A DNA stretch of 26,162 nucleotides from Nemertoderma westbladi (GCA_032718475.1 JAUCBJ010005456.1:1-26162); one strand, 5' to 3'; shown: positions 9,346 to 18,283, numbered from the stretch's first letter. Made by a program: numbers and translations. The notes: generated by a model not told the origin, from the letters alone.

Positions 9346-9533
9346 GGTCTGAAAGCGCGAACAATAACAGATACAGCTTCTGTATTGCAGTAGGCAATAA
9401 CGCTGAAGTACCGGACAACCGGTACCTAGTAGGCCTGACTACCTAACCACCCGGACCGGTACCTACAGCAGTACAGGTACAGCAGTATTATTCGATTTTG
9501 ATAATTATATACCGGTAGGCCTTAATAATTAAT

Positions 9534-9557
9534 CAGGGACTGCAGCCCTGGTTTTTT
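9534..9557 (+). terminator. Hairpin followed by a T6 run in the leader
   Basis: CAGGG and CCCTG pair around a 7-base loop (9534-9550), followed by TTTTTT at 9552-9557. In element B the stem and the T-run are kept (22428-22451) while the loop has diverged. A T-run of this length can stop RNA polymerase III, but no pol III promoter is evident, so the label is only structural. Confidence 0.25.
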
Positions 9558-9641
9558 ATTGAGATTTTACTTATTTCTGTCAGTTTTATTTACTTGTAGG
9601 TTAATATTGAGCAGAAGACGTGTAAGCCTGCCCAGATTGTA

Positions 9642-10221
9642 CAGATAATTTGTAGGCTGGACTGTTGTCTGACTGTTGTTAAGTCTGAAGGGACTGTAGT
9701 GTGTGTAGAGTGTATGTCCGATAAATTACTAGTTAGGAAAGTAGGGGCTTCCAGTGCTGTGAGGTAAACCCCCTCGAAAGAATAAGTCGTACTACTCGGT
9801 TAGAACGCATACTAACTAACCATTTCGGAGTCTGCATATACTGTAGTTTGTTTAGGCTTGATAGTAGTCTGCCAGCGTTTGGTCTGTATTTTGTTTGTGT
9901 AGTTTGTACGGGTAGCGTAATATTTCTTATTCAGATAATTTGTAGGCTGGATTGTTGTCTGGCTGTTGTTAGGTCGGAAGAGATTGCGGTGTGTGTAGAG
10001 TGTATGTCCGATAAAGTGCCAGTTGGGAACGTAGGGGCTTCCAGTGCTGTGAGGTAAACCCCCTCGAAAGAATAAGTCGTACTACTCGGTTAGAACGCAT
10101 ACTAACTAACCATTTCGGAGTCTGCATATACCGTAGTTTGTTTAGGCTTGATAGTAGTCTGTCAGTATTTGGTCTGCATTTTGTTTGAGTAGTCTGTACG
10201 CGTAGCGTAATATTTATTATT
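9642..10221 (+). repeat. 290-bp tandem duplication in the leader
   Basis: Units 9642-9931 and 9932-10221 align end to end. A block of about 100 bases (9741-9841 against 10031-10131) is identical. Element B has the same duplication (22539-22825 and 22826-23115), so it predates the split of the copies. The two units within A are more alike than A is to B over this block, which suggests later homogenisation. Confidence 0.9.
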
Positions 10222-10603
10222 CAGAGTTTATGCGATTATTCGCAACATTCATATCCCCAAGTTTACTCCTACAGTAATTGTGCTTGTTATATATACCGTT
10301 ATAGTTAAATTAACCCCGGTACTACATCAGGGCTGCTTGGCGTAGGTAAAGACTGGTGATTTTGTGCCCCGGTCACTCCAGCAGATACCGTGGTTCTTTT
10401 AGCTGTACAAGTATTTCTAACTACTGATTATTTGTTGTATAAGTACTTGTACCTAATTTAGGGTTTAGTGTACAGTGCTTTCCGAAGGCAATTAGTGTGT
10501 AGGCAGTATATTTGTGTTGTAAAGTGGTTAATAGGCACGTTGGTTCTGGTAGACCGCGGTAATTAACTTCTATGTAGGAACACTCCGTGATACATAACGT
10601 AGT

Positions 10604-10627
10604 ACTTATAGCGATACGGCTATAAGT
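10604..10627 (+). ncRNA. Conserved stem-loop in the leader
   Basis: ACTTATAG, loop CGATACGG, then CTATAAGT: an eight-pair perfect stem. In element B (23483-23506) the loop is identical, and the stem has changed T-A to C-G at one pair, with one resulting mismatch elsewhere. It sits inside the best-conserved part of the leader. Confidence 0.45.
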
Positions 10628-11167
10628 CGTCAGACGGTGGTATTTTCCTATCTGGACAACGCAATATATTTACTACTGCTTGTTATTTTCAAATACTGTA
10701 GTATCCTGTTCGTTGTAATAACCAGATAATCTAACCCTTTGTTAGACTGGTTTGTAGACTTCTTATAAAATTACCCTAAAAAATTCGTACTTGTAATTTT
10801 TGTGTTTATTTAGAGATTGTAATCTCACCCCGAATTGTATGTAATTTGTAGTATTAAGTAACTTAGGTAAATTAGAATTACTTGTTTTAGTGTCCAACAA
10901 GTAGCACTTCACTGAGAGTGTACAGCTTCTGTGCAGTGACTCCTTCCCAGAAATAATAACATTTATTTCAAATATTGACAAAAACCCATTAAAACGGGTA
11001 TATATATTATAAATCAACTCAAACAGATTTATAAATAGTAGGCCTGCCATACAACAATTAGGTCTTAATATCAGTTGGACTACTGCTCAAATAACGGTAA
11101 TAAAGTAAGTAAAGTAACCAAGTAACCCCTAAAAATTCAGAAATTCAATTATTTAAAATAATTGACA

Positions 11168-11420
11168 TACCGGTATTCGCGATAGACTTATTATATTTAT
11201 TTCTATAAATTTAGGCTAAATTATATACCGGTATTCTGTGATTAATTCTAGTCTGTAATTATACTTATATATATACATTATAAGTGTAAGCTGTATACCG
11301 GTATTCACGATAGGCCTATTATATATTTATATATATTTGTGCTGAAATTACATACCTGTATTCTGTGACAAACCTAGTCTGTAATAATACTTATATATAC
11401 TATAAGCATACCGGTATTCT
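11168..11420. repeat. Array of five ATACCGGTAT palindromes upstream of gag
   Basis: TACCGGTATTC occurs at 11168, 11226, 11296 and 11409, with a degenerate copy at 11353, so spacing is 56-70 bases. The intervening AT-rich sequence forms a looser repeat of about 120 bases. Element B has five sites in the same place (24050, 24117, 24177, 24221, 24285). The palindromic core in a regular array looks like binding sites for a dimeric protein. Confidence 0.7.
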
Positions 11421-11553
11421 AATATATTATATATATATCAAGTTACATTCAGTGACGATATCGGTAATTAATTACTAGGCTAACAGTGATACTGAATTAC
11501 TAGACTTGCTTTAACTGTAATATAGCAGTAGACATTCAACTGTACAAACAAAC

Positions 11554-12561
11554 ATGTCTGACACAAAGCAAAACCTGTCAGACAGTCTCCTAGATACAAC
11601 CATCTGTGACCCAGACAGGAGTGTGGAACGTGTGAGACCGAAGTTCAACTCACCTCCTACTGTAAGAAAGATCATCCCTCCAGTAGTAGTATCAGACCCT
11701 AGGCTAGCCCAACACCGTAGGTCTATCATAGGCACTCGAGCTCAGGTCAAGCGGGACCAAGAAGCAGCAGAACAGCAGCAACACTCGAGCCGAGAACTTA
11801 TTTCTCAGCGGCCCGACAGCTCCAGTAGTGAGGATACTGTAGAGCTGACACCCGAGCACGGAGCAAAGATGACAGATGCGGTTTATTCGGATCCCCTTCT
11901 CATCCTTCCTGCAGCCGTACTCACTAGGGTATTGATTGCGGTGGAGGAACACCAGATTGATTGGGCGAAAGGTAAGCGATCGACTAAGGCTAGTTATGCG
12001 GGATACACACGGGAAGAACTGAAGTCTATTGTCGAGTCGCAATGGAACTTCCCCGGACCTGGACTCCCGTTTGACTTATCGGAAGCTGCCTGGGAAGACA
12101 TACACAGGATGGGAGTAACAAAGGAAACCATCGATCCAGCTGTGTGGAAGAGGTCTGCAGCAGGATACGTACAGGGATTCTTCAGCTCTTTGGAGAGATT
12201 AGAGGAACAACTGTTTCGACAACCCCAAGGACCTCAAGAGCAGGGAGAGCTGCTTTATCAAGTTCGAGAAAGAATTCTAAGAATCAGACTAATCTTATCA
12301 GCCTTTGAGGAGGCTTCGAAAAGAAGACAAGACACGTCGTTGCAAGTTGCCGTAAAGACTTGGTTTCAGCGAGTGAGTCTCAAAGTTCAAGGAACTGCCC
12401 AGTGGAAATCTCAGCTGGCTGAGCGCTCAACTCATGGAGAATCAACAGATGCTACATTTTCCCAAGTGGAAAGTGAAGCGACGGTAGAGAAACCGCATAA
12501 GAGGGATGCTATTGATATCTATCTGTCGGACTATCAACGTTTTGTAGGAGATAAGAGTTGA
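11554..12561 (+). pseudogene. gag: Gag N-terminal region of element A (frame broken at its end)
   Basis: This starts at an ATG in good context (AACATGTCTG) and matches the element-B gag at 24431 throughout, mostly with conservative or silent differences. The product is hydrophilic, with a Ser/Pro-rich, probably disordered first 110 residues. A more ordered Trp-containing region follows (SQWNFPGPGLPFDLSEAAW, about residues 163-181), then amphipathic helices. I recognise no domain. It lies some 800 codons upstream of the DUF1759/zinc-knuckle core, so it forms an unusually large N-terminal extension. A single base is missing near 12550 relative to B (GATAAGAG against GATGAAGAG), giving a premature TGA; the original frame continues from about 12558 in the +2 shifted register. 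Confidence 0.8.
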
Positions 12562-13391
12562 GGAGAAGGTTAGATGGACTTAGCCCTAACAGTGAAGGAA
12601 CCAAGCTTGTGTTGGACGCAATCGATGTGGATATGAGAGCTGCGAACCAAGCTAAATTTGATGAATGCCTCCGTATCGCTAGAGTCCAAGAAGAACAAGT
12701 AAAGAAAAAACGTATAGAAGACAGAAAGACAGTGGCAGTGGCAGCAGCAGTGGCAGAGGCAGAAGCGAAAAGAAAAGCAGCCGAAGTGGAAAGAAAGGCG
12801 GCAGAGGCAGAAGCGGAAAGAAAAGCAGCCGAAGTGGAAAGAAAAGCGGCAGCGGCAGCGGCAGAGGCAGAAGCTGATAGAAAAGTGGCAGAAGCAGAAA
12901 GAAAGGCAGTGGCAGAAGCAGAATGGAGAGCGGCTGAAGAGATCGCCCAACTGGAGTTGGAAAATATACAAGCAAATCAAGACTGCATAAATAAACAGTT
13001 AACAGCTAGTCAAATGCAGATGATGAGTTGATCTACTCCCAAAAGACAGGGATATACATCATCTGAGGAAGGCGATACCACCGATACTGAAGGTGGGGGA
13101 AATAGATCTCGTCTAAGCAGACATAGAAGAATGTCCCACCGTCAGAAATTGCCTGATTTGCCCCCAGCTGTTAGAAGGCAACTAACTAACACAGGCTTAG
13201 GTAGTACAGAACCCACAGACCAAATAATTAAAATAGAAAGACTCCCTACTATAGTAGATGAGCCTGAAATAATTAGGCCTGTTCTCGAAGCCACCCCCTC
13301 GGTGATAGAGACACCTGTACTCCCTGAACCTATCTCTAAATTCCCCCTGCACAGCACTAAGCTACTAAGCACTAAGCAGAACAGCCCATGA
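12558..13391 (+). pseudogene. gag: Gag continuation: charged Ala/Glu-rich helix and linker, interrupted
   Basis: The frame that follows the 1-bp deletion encodes a long, highly charged helix built on AEAERKAAEVERKAA-like units (about 12730-12930, repeat period 48 bases, drifting). It then continues to a TGA at 13029-13031. Element B has CGA at this position, so the stop is a C-to-T change at a CpG. The same frame continues open to a TGA at 13389 through a Pro-rich linker that B also encodes (QKLPDLPPAVRRQL). A further frame change is needed between 13369 and 13390. There is no independent start codon: the apparent start at 12558 is a TTG. The helix is probably a coiled coil or a single alpha-helix. 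Confidence 0.75.
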
Positions 13392-13944
13392 GACAGTTCA
13401 TGTCCTGGACTCCGAGCGAAATATTAATGATTTGTTGCCCGTTGTCCCTCGTCCGCCCGCTACAACGTTGGTGGCTCCCGCTTCGGCGGTCGAGTGGGTG
13501 GATGAGAGACGGCGGAGGATGGATCTCCTGCTCGGGCAGATGCAGGAGACTGTTAAGCAGTTCAAGGGCACAGTAAGGGAAAGTAGGTTAGAGTTGCAAG
13601 AAGTGCAGCAAAGTATCGCGTTAGAACGCGATAAATTAGTAAATACACAAAGGGTTATACTACCACCCCCGGTAACAATGTGTCAACCTGTTAGGTCTGA
13701 AGTATTTCATGCGCAAGGTGTGTAGCCTACACGCATCTATACTGCTAGCGAAGTGGAAACTCCTATAGTAAACCCTATTAAGGGTAATTATAAACCCGTT
13801 GACAATGATATCCCATATAGACTTGATAATAATCCGAGAAATTTATATACCGATAACTCGATATTAAATAACACGATGGCCCAAGAAAGTTTTACGCGTC
13901 AAATGGCTAGAACCGAAGCCCGTCAAGCGGTAAAGGTGGGATAG
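13369..13944 (+). pseudogene. gag: Gag linker with two in-frame TAG codons
   Basis: In the frame of the downstream gag-protease ORF this stretch encodes a helical region (RMDLLLGQMQETVKQFKG and following, probably coiled coil). It continues to a TAG at 13723-13725, stays open to a second TAG at 13942-13944, and then enters the DUF1759-like domain. BEL/Pao gag proteins usually carry a coiled coil just before this domain, so the segment fits as gag. The two stops are either decay or, less likely, programmed readthrough. Element B ends before this point and cannot decide it. Confidence 0.65.
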
Positions 13945-16527
13945 ATCGTCAAGTTCAATGGAGATGAGATGAAATGGTTACCTTTTAATGAATATTACAA
14001 AGATAACATACAGAACTCTGTGCTATCTAATGGAGAGAAACTTAGATTCCTCATCGAGTGCTTGGAAGGATCTCCCAAGTTAATGGCGTTAAAGTTTATT
14101 GGACATCCAGATGGATTAAGACAAGTTTGGGATACACTAAACATCAGGTATGGTAATAGGAATAACATAGCTAGGTATTTATATCCGAAATTAATGGCGC
14201 CCCGAAAGTTTCTTAGCAGCGGGATTATAGAGTTTTCCGACGAGATTCAGGAGATCTGTAGACAACTAGATTGGTTAGGTAAGTCTCATGAATACCAGAA
14301 TTATATGGTTGTAGGAGCCTTAGCATCTACTTTGCCCAAGGGTGGAGTAGGTACACGCTGGGACAAGAAAGTGTTATATATGATGGAACAACAACGACGA
14401 GACCCTACCATGGCTGATCTCATGTCATTCTTAGATGGAGAGGTAAAATTACAGCTCCTAAGGCAGTCCAGAGAGAAGACACCGGAAAACAAGGTAAGTG
14501 AGAAACCCGTTTCTAGGAGAAAGGTAATACCAGTGTGTTATACAGACGACGGCGAAAGCCAGGCTTCTCAAGAGGAAGACAGCGGGAAAGACACTGAAAG
14601 ATCTTACTATGTCAATAAAACGCCTAAAGAGCAGGTAAGTAAATTCAAGTCTCGAACCAATGACAGGAGAGAACAGGTAAGAAAAACTCCTCCTACGTCT
14701 CCTAAGAGAATTCAGGTAAGAAAGCCCGAAGAAAGAACGAGTGTGCACAATGTTATTCAAAATAAGGTAAGTAACATCAAACCGAAATGTGTGCTATGTG
14801 ACGGGACCCACCGTTTGAATATGTGTGATGAATTCCTAAAGAAATCATTAACGGAGAGACGGGAAGTCATGTGGGATAAGCGCTTGTGTTATAATTGCCT
14901 CAGACGAGGACACCAACGGCGAACCTGTTACTCCGACGCAAGGTGTGCAAAGTGCGGCGCAAAACATCATATCTTGTTGCACACGGAATTCGAACGAAAC
15001 AGCCCGAGTCAGGTAAGTGAGTCCGAACTACATGTCCAATTCAGTGATGTGAACGACACTGACCAATGTTCTGAGATGGAAGGATTCTATACGGACGAAT
15101 TCTCCGACGAAAACGAATTCTGTTACCTGATAAATACTGCAGTGTATCGAGCACTTACGTATAAAAAGGACACCGACAGCGAGCTCCCCCCAACTACTTC
15201 TGACCGACAACCATCTTGGAAAGCACCAACTTCCAATGTAGGAATCCGAGAATTTCCCGTAGTGCAGCTAAGGGTCCACGGACCTGAAAGGAGTTATATA
15301 GTGAACGCCCTTCTTGACTCCGGTAGCACAGGAACATTCATCGACAAAGAACTAGCCGAAGACATCTTTGCTGGACAACCCAAGTTCCGAACTAAGTTAA
15401 ACATGTCAGGAATTATGCAGGTTTGGAAATCTACAGTAATAGCGGATTATTATGTAGGTGCGTTGTCCACCCCCCAGGATGAACTAGGAGAACACAGCAT
15501 AAGGTCAGTAAAAATGGTGGCGATAAAGAACTTCGCTACCAGCCAAGTAGAACCTTATAACTGGGATGAGGACGATTTCACCCAGCAGTTTGATATACCT
15601 AGATTCAACACAGATTACCCTGGAGTGCAAATACTCATCGGCCAAAATGCGCATGAGGCGCTTGAGACATTGGAGAAACGGCCTGCTCAACCGCAACCAC
15701 TACAAGCCTATGCGGGAAGAACTAGAGTAGGTTGGTACCTTACTGGCCCTTCCCGTAGAACTCTCATAGAAAGGTTACCAAAAGAACGGGTATACCAAGT
15801 AAGTGAATGGGAAGCGGAGAGCAGTGAGGTAGACGACCCAACTGAGGGAACACCATACTCCTCAGATAATGACGATATTAACTCCAATGTAGATCAATGG
15901 AGACATTGCCTCGAGACGATAAATCTAGTCGACATCGCTTCCAGAGGAGCAACTCCTCAAGAACTGACAGATACTCCAGACTGGTTAGGTGGACCCGACT
16001 TCTTAAGTAAAGAAGATGAATGGCCTCCCCATCTTACCACGGCTGAGATTAGACAAGCCAAGGGAGCGGAGAAAGTCAAACCTAAAACCCGGACGAGTAA
16101 ATCAAGGTTATTTAAACCCGTGATAGATCTGTCTGTATTACACATTGCCAGGGACGACGCTGTGGATCTAAACTCCCCCACCGCGAACCGATCTGTTGTG
16201 GAGATCAGAGAGAGAGACTGGAGATCTGGAACACCAGACGTCTCGCCGGGACTCTCACCTCTCCTGCCGGGAGCGATGGACCACTATAGATCCTGGAATC
16301 GGCTTTGTAAGGCCGTCGTGTATTTGAAGCGATGTTTCTATCGTCACTATTCCAGGACGAAGAGGAAACCTGGAATTGTCTTCGAGACACAGCAGCTCAA
16401 TCTCCCAGTTGGTCGTTTATGTTTACTGGAAACAGACCGAGAACTGTCCGGAAACTATGGAAGGCAAGATACTCTTCCCACGACCACCTCCCTAATCCAA
16501 CAAACATCTAGGGACTCCCCAACGTAA
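13945..16527 (+). CDS. gag-pol: BEL/Pao gag core, zinc knuckles and aspartic protease, with residual pol (RT and integrase missing)
   Basis: Counting from the first ATG at 13969 this is 852 codons, but homology starts just before it. It begins with a DUF1759-type gag domain (about residues 1-165, KWLPFNEYYKDNIQ... to the GNRNN region), followed by a polar linker. Three zinc motifs follow: CX2CX3HX4C at residue 274, CX2CX4HX4C at residue 307 (CYNCLRRGHQRRTC), and CAKCGAKHH after it. The aspartic protease has LLDSGSTGTF with the catalytic Asp at residue 450. Instead of reverse transcriptase and RNase H, the text passes into the post-RNase H segment (VDIASRGATPQEL, residue 654) and a WNRLCKAVVYLKR stretch (residue 776). 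It ends with a tail resembling the extreme C-terminus of such polyproteins, with no integrase. The frame is open across both apparent deletions. Six consensus splice donors lie in the linker. Confidence 0.85.
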   Translation: MVKFNGDEMKWLPFNEYYKDNIQNSVLSNGEKLRFLIECLEGSPKLMALKFIGHPDGLRQVWDTLNIRYGNRNNIARYLYPKLMAPRKFLSSGIIEFSDEIQEICRQLDWLGKSHEYQNYMVVGALASTLPKGGVGTRWDKKVLYMMEQQRRDPTMADLMSFLDGEVKLQLLRQSREKTPENKVSEKPVSRRKVIPVCYTDDGESQASQEEDSGKDTERSYYVNKTPKEQVSKFKSRTNDRREQVRKTPPTSPKRIQVRKPEERTSVHNVIQNKVSNIKPKCVLCDGTHRLNMCDEFLKKSLTERREVMWDKRLCYNCLRRGHQRRTCYSDARCAKCGAKHHILLHTEFERNSPSQVSESELHVQFSDVNDTDQCSEMEGFYTDEFSDENEFCYLINTAVYRALTYKKDTDSELPPTTSDRQPSWKAPTSNVGIREFPVVQLRVHGPERSYIVNALLDSGSTGTFIDKELAEDIFAGQPKFRTKLNMSGIMQVWKSTVIADYYVGALSTPQDELGEHSIRSVKMVAIKNFATSQVEPYNWDEDDFTQQFDIPRFNTDYPGVQILIGQNAHEALETLEKRPAQPQPLQAYAGRTRVGWYLTGPSRRTLIERLPKERVYQVSEWEAESSEVDDPTEGTPYSSDNDDINSNVDQWRHCLETINLVDIASRGATPQELTDTPDWLGGPDFLSKEDEWPPHLTTAEIRQAKGAEKVKPKTRTSKSRLFKPVIDLSVLHIARDDAVDLNSPTANRSVVEIRERDWRSGTPDVSPGLSPLLPGAMDHYRSWNRLCKAVVYLKRCFYRHYSRTKRKPGIVFETQQLNLPVGRLCLLETDRELSGNYGRQDTLPTTTSLIQQTSRDSPT
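14491..15018 (+). promoter_or_regulatory. Cluster of six consensus 5' splice sites inside the gag linker
   Basis: AAGGTAAGT at 14491 and 14764, CAGGTAAGT at 14632 and 15010, and CAGGTAAGA at 14674 and 14713 all lie in the same codon phase. They encode a recurring Lys/Gln-Val-Ser/Arg. A weaker CAAGTAAGT is at 15796. Each site fits the U1 snRNA consensus closely. This density is far above what chance gives for a nine-base motif. Confidence 0.7.
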
Positions 16528-17836
16528 CAGCGTCTGGAGTGGGTGTGTGACTATATTTGTATTTGTTTTTATTATTTTATATTTATGTATGTATTATTAT
16601 GTAATTTTACCTTGGAAACGACTTGCCTCTTCTCACTGACATTGCTTCGTGCGATATTGCTCTCATACCGTATATTAAATAATACATATAGTAGCGTGAT
16701 GTCCCTTTAACAGTAGCGTACAACGCAAATAAATCTGTTAAACCCTTTGACCATCTGCAATTCTAGTCGATTAAGATATTGCGGCACCCACCGATATACT
16801 TGAAAGACAAAATTCTAGAATCAGTGGTTAACGTCCCCAGACAAGTTCTGGAATAAACTGTTGCCCATCCTAAATATTAATTATTAATATTTACAAAATC
16901 TGTCAAATTTTAGATCCTTTAAAATTCTAGTCTATTAAGATATCGTAGTACTTACCGATATTCTTAAAAAGACCAATTTCCTAGAATCAAGGATCCTAGT
17001 CCCCAGACATGTTCTGGAATAAAATTGTGTCTATTTAATATTAAATAATAAAATTTACGGGAATAAATTTAAATTCATATTTTAATGAATTTGATAAATT
17101 GTCATTTTTATGCAATTTATAACATTCCCAAAATTCCATAAATTAATAGATAATGGGAGCGGAGATTCACCCTATTAAGTATATTAGTGTGCGAGAATCT
17201 CCAATATGTAGTCAATAGCCGATAAAATTCATAAAATCATGTATAGAGAGGATATTGACCATTAAAGAATTACTATTAAATAGCATCCCAGATCTGTATG
17301 CATGAGAATTACCCTAATTCTACCGCTAGCTTTCCATAATGTCACCATAGCAACAACCACGCTAGAATTAGAAGTGAGTTAAAAGAACAATAAAGCTTGG
17401 CCATTGAATAGCATAAGGAATAAATAGCACACTGCTAGTATCCCAGGATACCCAATAATAACGTGGCATTCTGGAAGGCACTGACTAACGGACAAATGGC
17501 CCGAATGTGTGCGATTTGTGACAGTGGTGTGGAGTTTGTGTGTTTGTAGGTGAATGTTACTACTAAAGTGTGTTTACAGTAGCGAGTCGCAATTGTGAAA
17601 GTAGCCCTTCTCCAGTAAGAACCTGAAGTAAATCTAAGCCTTTGGGATGGACGGTGGAGTGACTCGCGCTGGTTGTTGTAGTCGTTGTGCAGCTACGACG
17701 TTGGCGATAGGCACATCGGCGAAAGTACACCAGCGCTGAGGATCTTGCGCTGTCCGGGGGCCGAGAGGGGTAGGCAGCGACGCTCGCTAGCCTAAATATA
17801 AACTCATTATAATATTGATAAACTCATATAGCAGAT
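16528..17836 (+). other. 1.3-kb non-coding region between pol and the third coding region
   Basis: There is no open frame of interest. It holds a 165-bp tandem repeat (16731-17056) and an eight-pair hairpin (17161-17168 with 17195-17202). GC content rises at 17476-17800, resembling a 5' UTR. Two candidate splice acceptors precede the next ORF: TACTAAAGTGTGTTTACAG ending at 17579, and TATAGCAG ending at 17834, two bases before the ATG at 17837. This fits production of a spliced or separately started mRNA for the third coding region. Confidence 0.5.
16731..17056 (+). repeat. Diverged 165-bp tandem repeat
   Basis: Units 16731-16895 and 16896-17056 share AAATCTGT, an ATTCTAGTC..ATTAAGATAT block, a CCGATAT block, and a final CCCCAGACA.GTTCTGGAATAAA block in the same order. 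The last block can form a five-pair hairpin (CCAGA/TCTGG) before AATAAA in each unit. That resembles a poly(A) signal context, but it is also simply part of the repeat. Confidence 0.7.
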
Positions 17837-18283
17837 ATGACTGAGTTGATAGAAGATGATCTTGGTAACAGGGAGCGATATGCTCTACCTTTACAAACGT
17901 TTGTTGATAGCTTGATACGCGGCGATGCTGGTCCAACTACTACAGAGGACGATGGTCGTTATATCGAACCGCCAATGTCCCAGGAGCAACTTACGCGTGA
18001 ATTGGACTATAGAAACTTCACCGCTCGCTATACGCATCGTAATGGTACGCATATGGACTTCTTAACTACTGGTCATCCTATCGATTTACACGATATGGAC
18101 GATGTCGACACCGAAAGGGAAATGGTACTGTTTGAGTATCCTACCCAGCGGAGTCGGAATGATAAACTGAAAATCGAATGCGAAAATTCTATTCGAAATC
18201 GACTCAAAAGAGAAGACGTTAAAGAACTGGATAAACGCGGTAACTCCAACGTATATTTGGAATTCTTGAGAGAAACATTGTAA
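17837..18283 (+). CDS. Third coding region (env position), first part; product unknown
   Basis: A 148-codon open frame starts at ATG 17837, just after a possible splice acceptor. The product is acidic and polar, with no signal peptide, membrane segment, cysteine pattern or known motif. Recognisable stretches are FVDSLIRGDAG and YLEFLRETL near the end. It occupies the place between pol and the 3' LTR where some BEL/Pao elements carry an envelope gene, but nothing in it looks like a fusion glycoprotein. The adjacent frame opens directly after its TAA and continues for another 150 codons, so the stop at 18281 is probably a frameshift in a longer gene ending near 19193. I cannot identify the function. 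Confidence 0.55.
   Translation: MTELIEDDLGNRERYALPLQTFVDSLIRGDAGPTTTEDDGRYIEPPMSQEQLTRELDYRNFTARYTHRNGTHMDFLTTGHPIDLHDMDDVDTEREMVLFEYPTQRSRNDKLKIECENSIRNRLKREDVKELDKRGNSNVYLEFLRETL

Larger units (their letters stand above)
8178..9363 (+). repeat. 5' LTR of element A
   Basis: It starts TGTAAAAGC and ends GCGCGAACA. It matches the 3' LTR (19272-20457) over its whole length with 9 substitutions and no indel that I could see. It carries promoter-type motifs near 8410-8470 and an RNA stem-loop near its 3' end (9199-9258). I found no AATAAA in it. The LTR of element B is clearly related but more diverged. Confidence 0.97.
9364..11553 (+). other. Long (2.2 kb) structured 5' leader of element A
   Basis: There is no credible coding sequence between the 5' LTR and the gag start; the short frame 9848-10057 lies inside a tandem repeat and is not conserved in B. 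The stretch is collinear with 22271-24430 of element B. It contains two small hairpins just after the LTR, a hairpin plus T-run (9534-9557), a 290-bp tandem duplication (9642-10221), well-conserved blocks near 10330-10405 and 10577-10665, and an array of ATACCGGTAT palindromes (11168-11420). No primer-binding site beginning TGG is visible at the LTR junction. The length suggests packaging, translational or insulator functions. Confidence 0.7.

Noticed and set aside
9848-10057. 69-codon plus-strand frame in the leader
   Set aside because: It lies within the tandem duplication, is not kept open in the other unit or in element B, and has no family signature.
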